Position numbers and translations under genes: made by a program
Shown here: piece after piece, positions 9,932 to 10,183 of the stretch
How the letters are laid out: each line of letters begins with the position of its first letter
Position numbering within the stretch: position 1 is the first letter of the stretch
Assembly: GCA_045536915.1 (NCBI GenBank)
Contig: JAZSOL010000199.1
Span: 1-10,183 of the forward strand
Source: RGIG1828 sp045536915
Lineage (GTDB): Bacteria > Bacillota > Clostridia > UMGS1810
DNA: 10,183 bases
Direction of reading: 5' to 3'
Notes under the pieces: model-generated
Told to the model about the DNA's origin: nothing
Databases searched by the model: none
What the model saw: only the letters and a program-made list of their open reading frames with translations

Positions 9932-10183
9932 CGAAGTATTATATATAACTTTCATCGCAATGGTTGCGGTGATCATGGTAAACATTGTTTGCGCTGTTGA
10001 CCACAAGAAAGCGAAAAAAGAATCTTTAAAATGGCAGCACATATATTACGATCTTATTTTGACAACAAAAAAGAAGTTTTGGGAACGTCTTGGCGCATAC
10101 GAAGCACCGGAAGAATACAAGCTTTATCTTGATTTAAACGGCATAAGGCTTGTTATTGATAACGGAGAACTGGATGGGTGGTA
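9924..10183 (+). CDS. Membrane-anchored phage protein, cut by the window end
   Basis: ATG at 9924 overlaps the ASCH gene; the frame stays open for 86 codons to the window end, so the gene is partial. One hydrophobic N-terminal span (about residues 5-25: VLYITFIAMVAVIMVNIVCA) is followed by a basic stretch DHKKAKKES and a soluble part (WQHIYYDLILTTKKKFWERL, then APEEYKLYLDLNGIRLVIDN). The positive residues after the span suggest the soluble part is cytoplasmic. AGGAAGTGA upstream is a fair ribosome site. Family unknown. Confidence 0.7.
   Translation, partial: MPNEVLYITFIAMVAVIMVNIVCAVDHKKAKKESLKWQHIYYDLILTTKKKFWERLGAYEAPEEYKLYLDLNGIRLVIDNGELDGW

Noticed and set aside
1..10183. tRNA, rRNA, insertion sequence, integrase or attachment site
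   Set aside because: I found no cloverleaf-like sequence, transposase or integrase motif, or terminal repeats in the window.

Overview
The window looks like the early (immunity, replication, accessory) part of a temperate phage or prophage genome from a low-GC Gram-positive host, most likely a gut Clostridia-type bacterium. The reasons are a repressor and Cro-like pair transcribed divergently, strong AGGAGG-type ribosome sites, very dense co-directional small genes with 1-11 bp overlaps, and protein families typical of Clostridia phages (DUF1071/Sak3-type annealing protein, SSB, RusA, dUTPase, Lar, DUF551, MRLIDAD zinc-ribbon proteins, ASCH). The host assignment is inferred from style and families, not from a host marker. 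No integrase, packaging, head, tail or tRNA gene is visible.

Layout. (1) 4-360, minus strand: small CI-like repressor with a helix-turn-helix and no protease domain. (2) 361-597: intergenic switch with a rightward promoter (TTGAAA-N17-TATAAT, 420-448) whose -35 box lies inside a perfect 14-bp inverted repeat, a hairpin at the predicted transcript start, three 12-bp-spaced GGCTTT repeats, and a second perfect inverted repeat just before the Cro ribosome site. (3) 580-2450: Cro-like gene, then a run of small unknown genes, including a two-helix membrane peptide, a Cys-rich protein and a 37-residue peptide with no Lys or Arg. (4) 2447-4801: recombination and replication block: Sak3-like annealing protein, SSB, a replisome-organiser-like initiator with candidate 11-bp iterons inside its gene, RusA resolvase and a basic zinc-finger protein. 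(5) 4798-6885: an exported GH73-type glucosaminidase (unexpected here), a double-HTH protein, an unknown helical protein, dUTPase, and a conserved phage protein of unknown role. (6) 6897-10183: an accessory island of Cys-rich and zinc-ribbon proteins: two Lar-like proteins, two MRLIDAD-type zinc ribbons, a DUF551 protein, an ASCH protein, a candidate ADP-ribosyltransferase-fold protein and membrane peptides. Repeated 22-bp and 34-bp segments at its gene junctions suggest shuffling.

How it works together: all plus-strand genes could form one long early transcript from the promoter at 420-448, controlled by the repressor and Cro. No convincing terminator is seen. The products would handle the lysis-lysogeny switch, origin firing, recombination and nucleotide pools, followed by a cassette that probably counters host restriction or other defences. 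The most noteworthy points are the Cro start, which looks like ATC; the in-gene iterons; the early exported glucosaminidase; the ADP-ribosyltransferase-like protein; and the in-frame fusion of two zinc proteins around a retained ribosome site.
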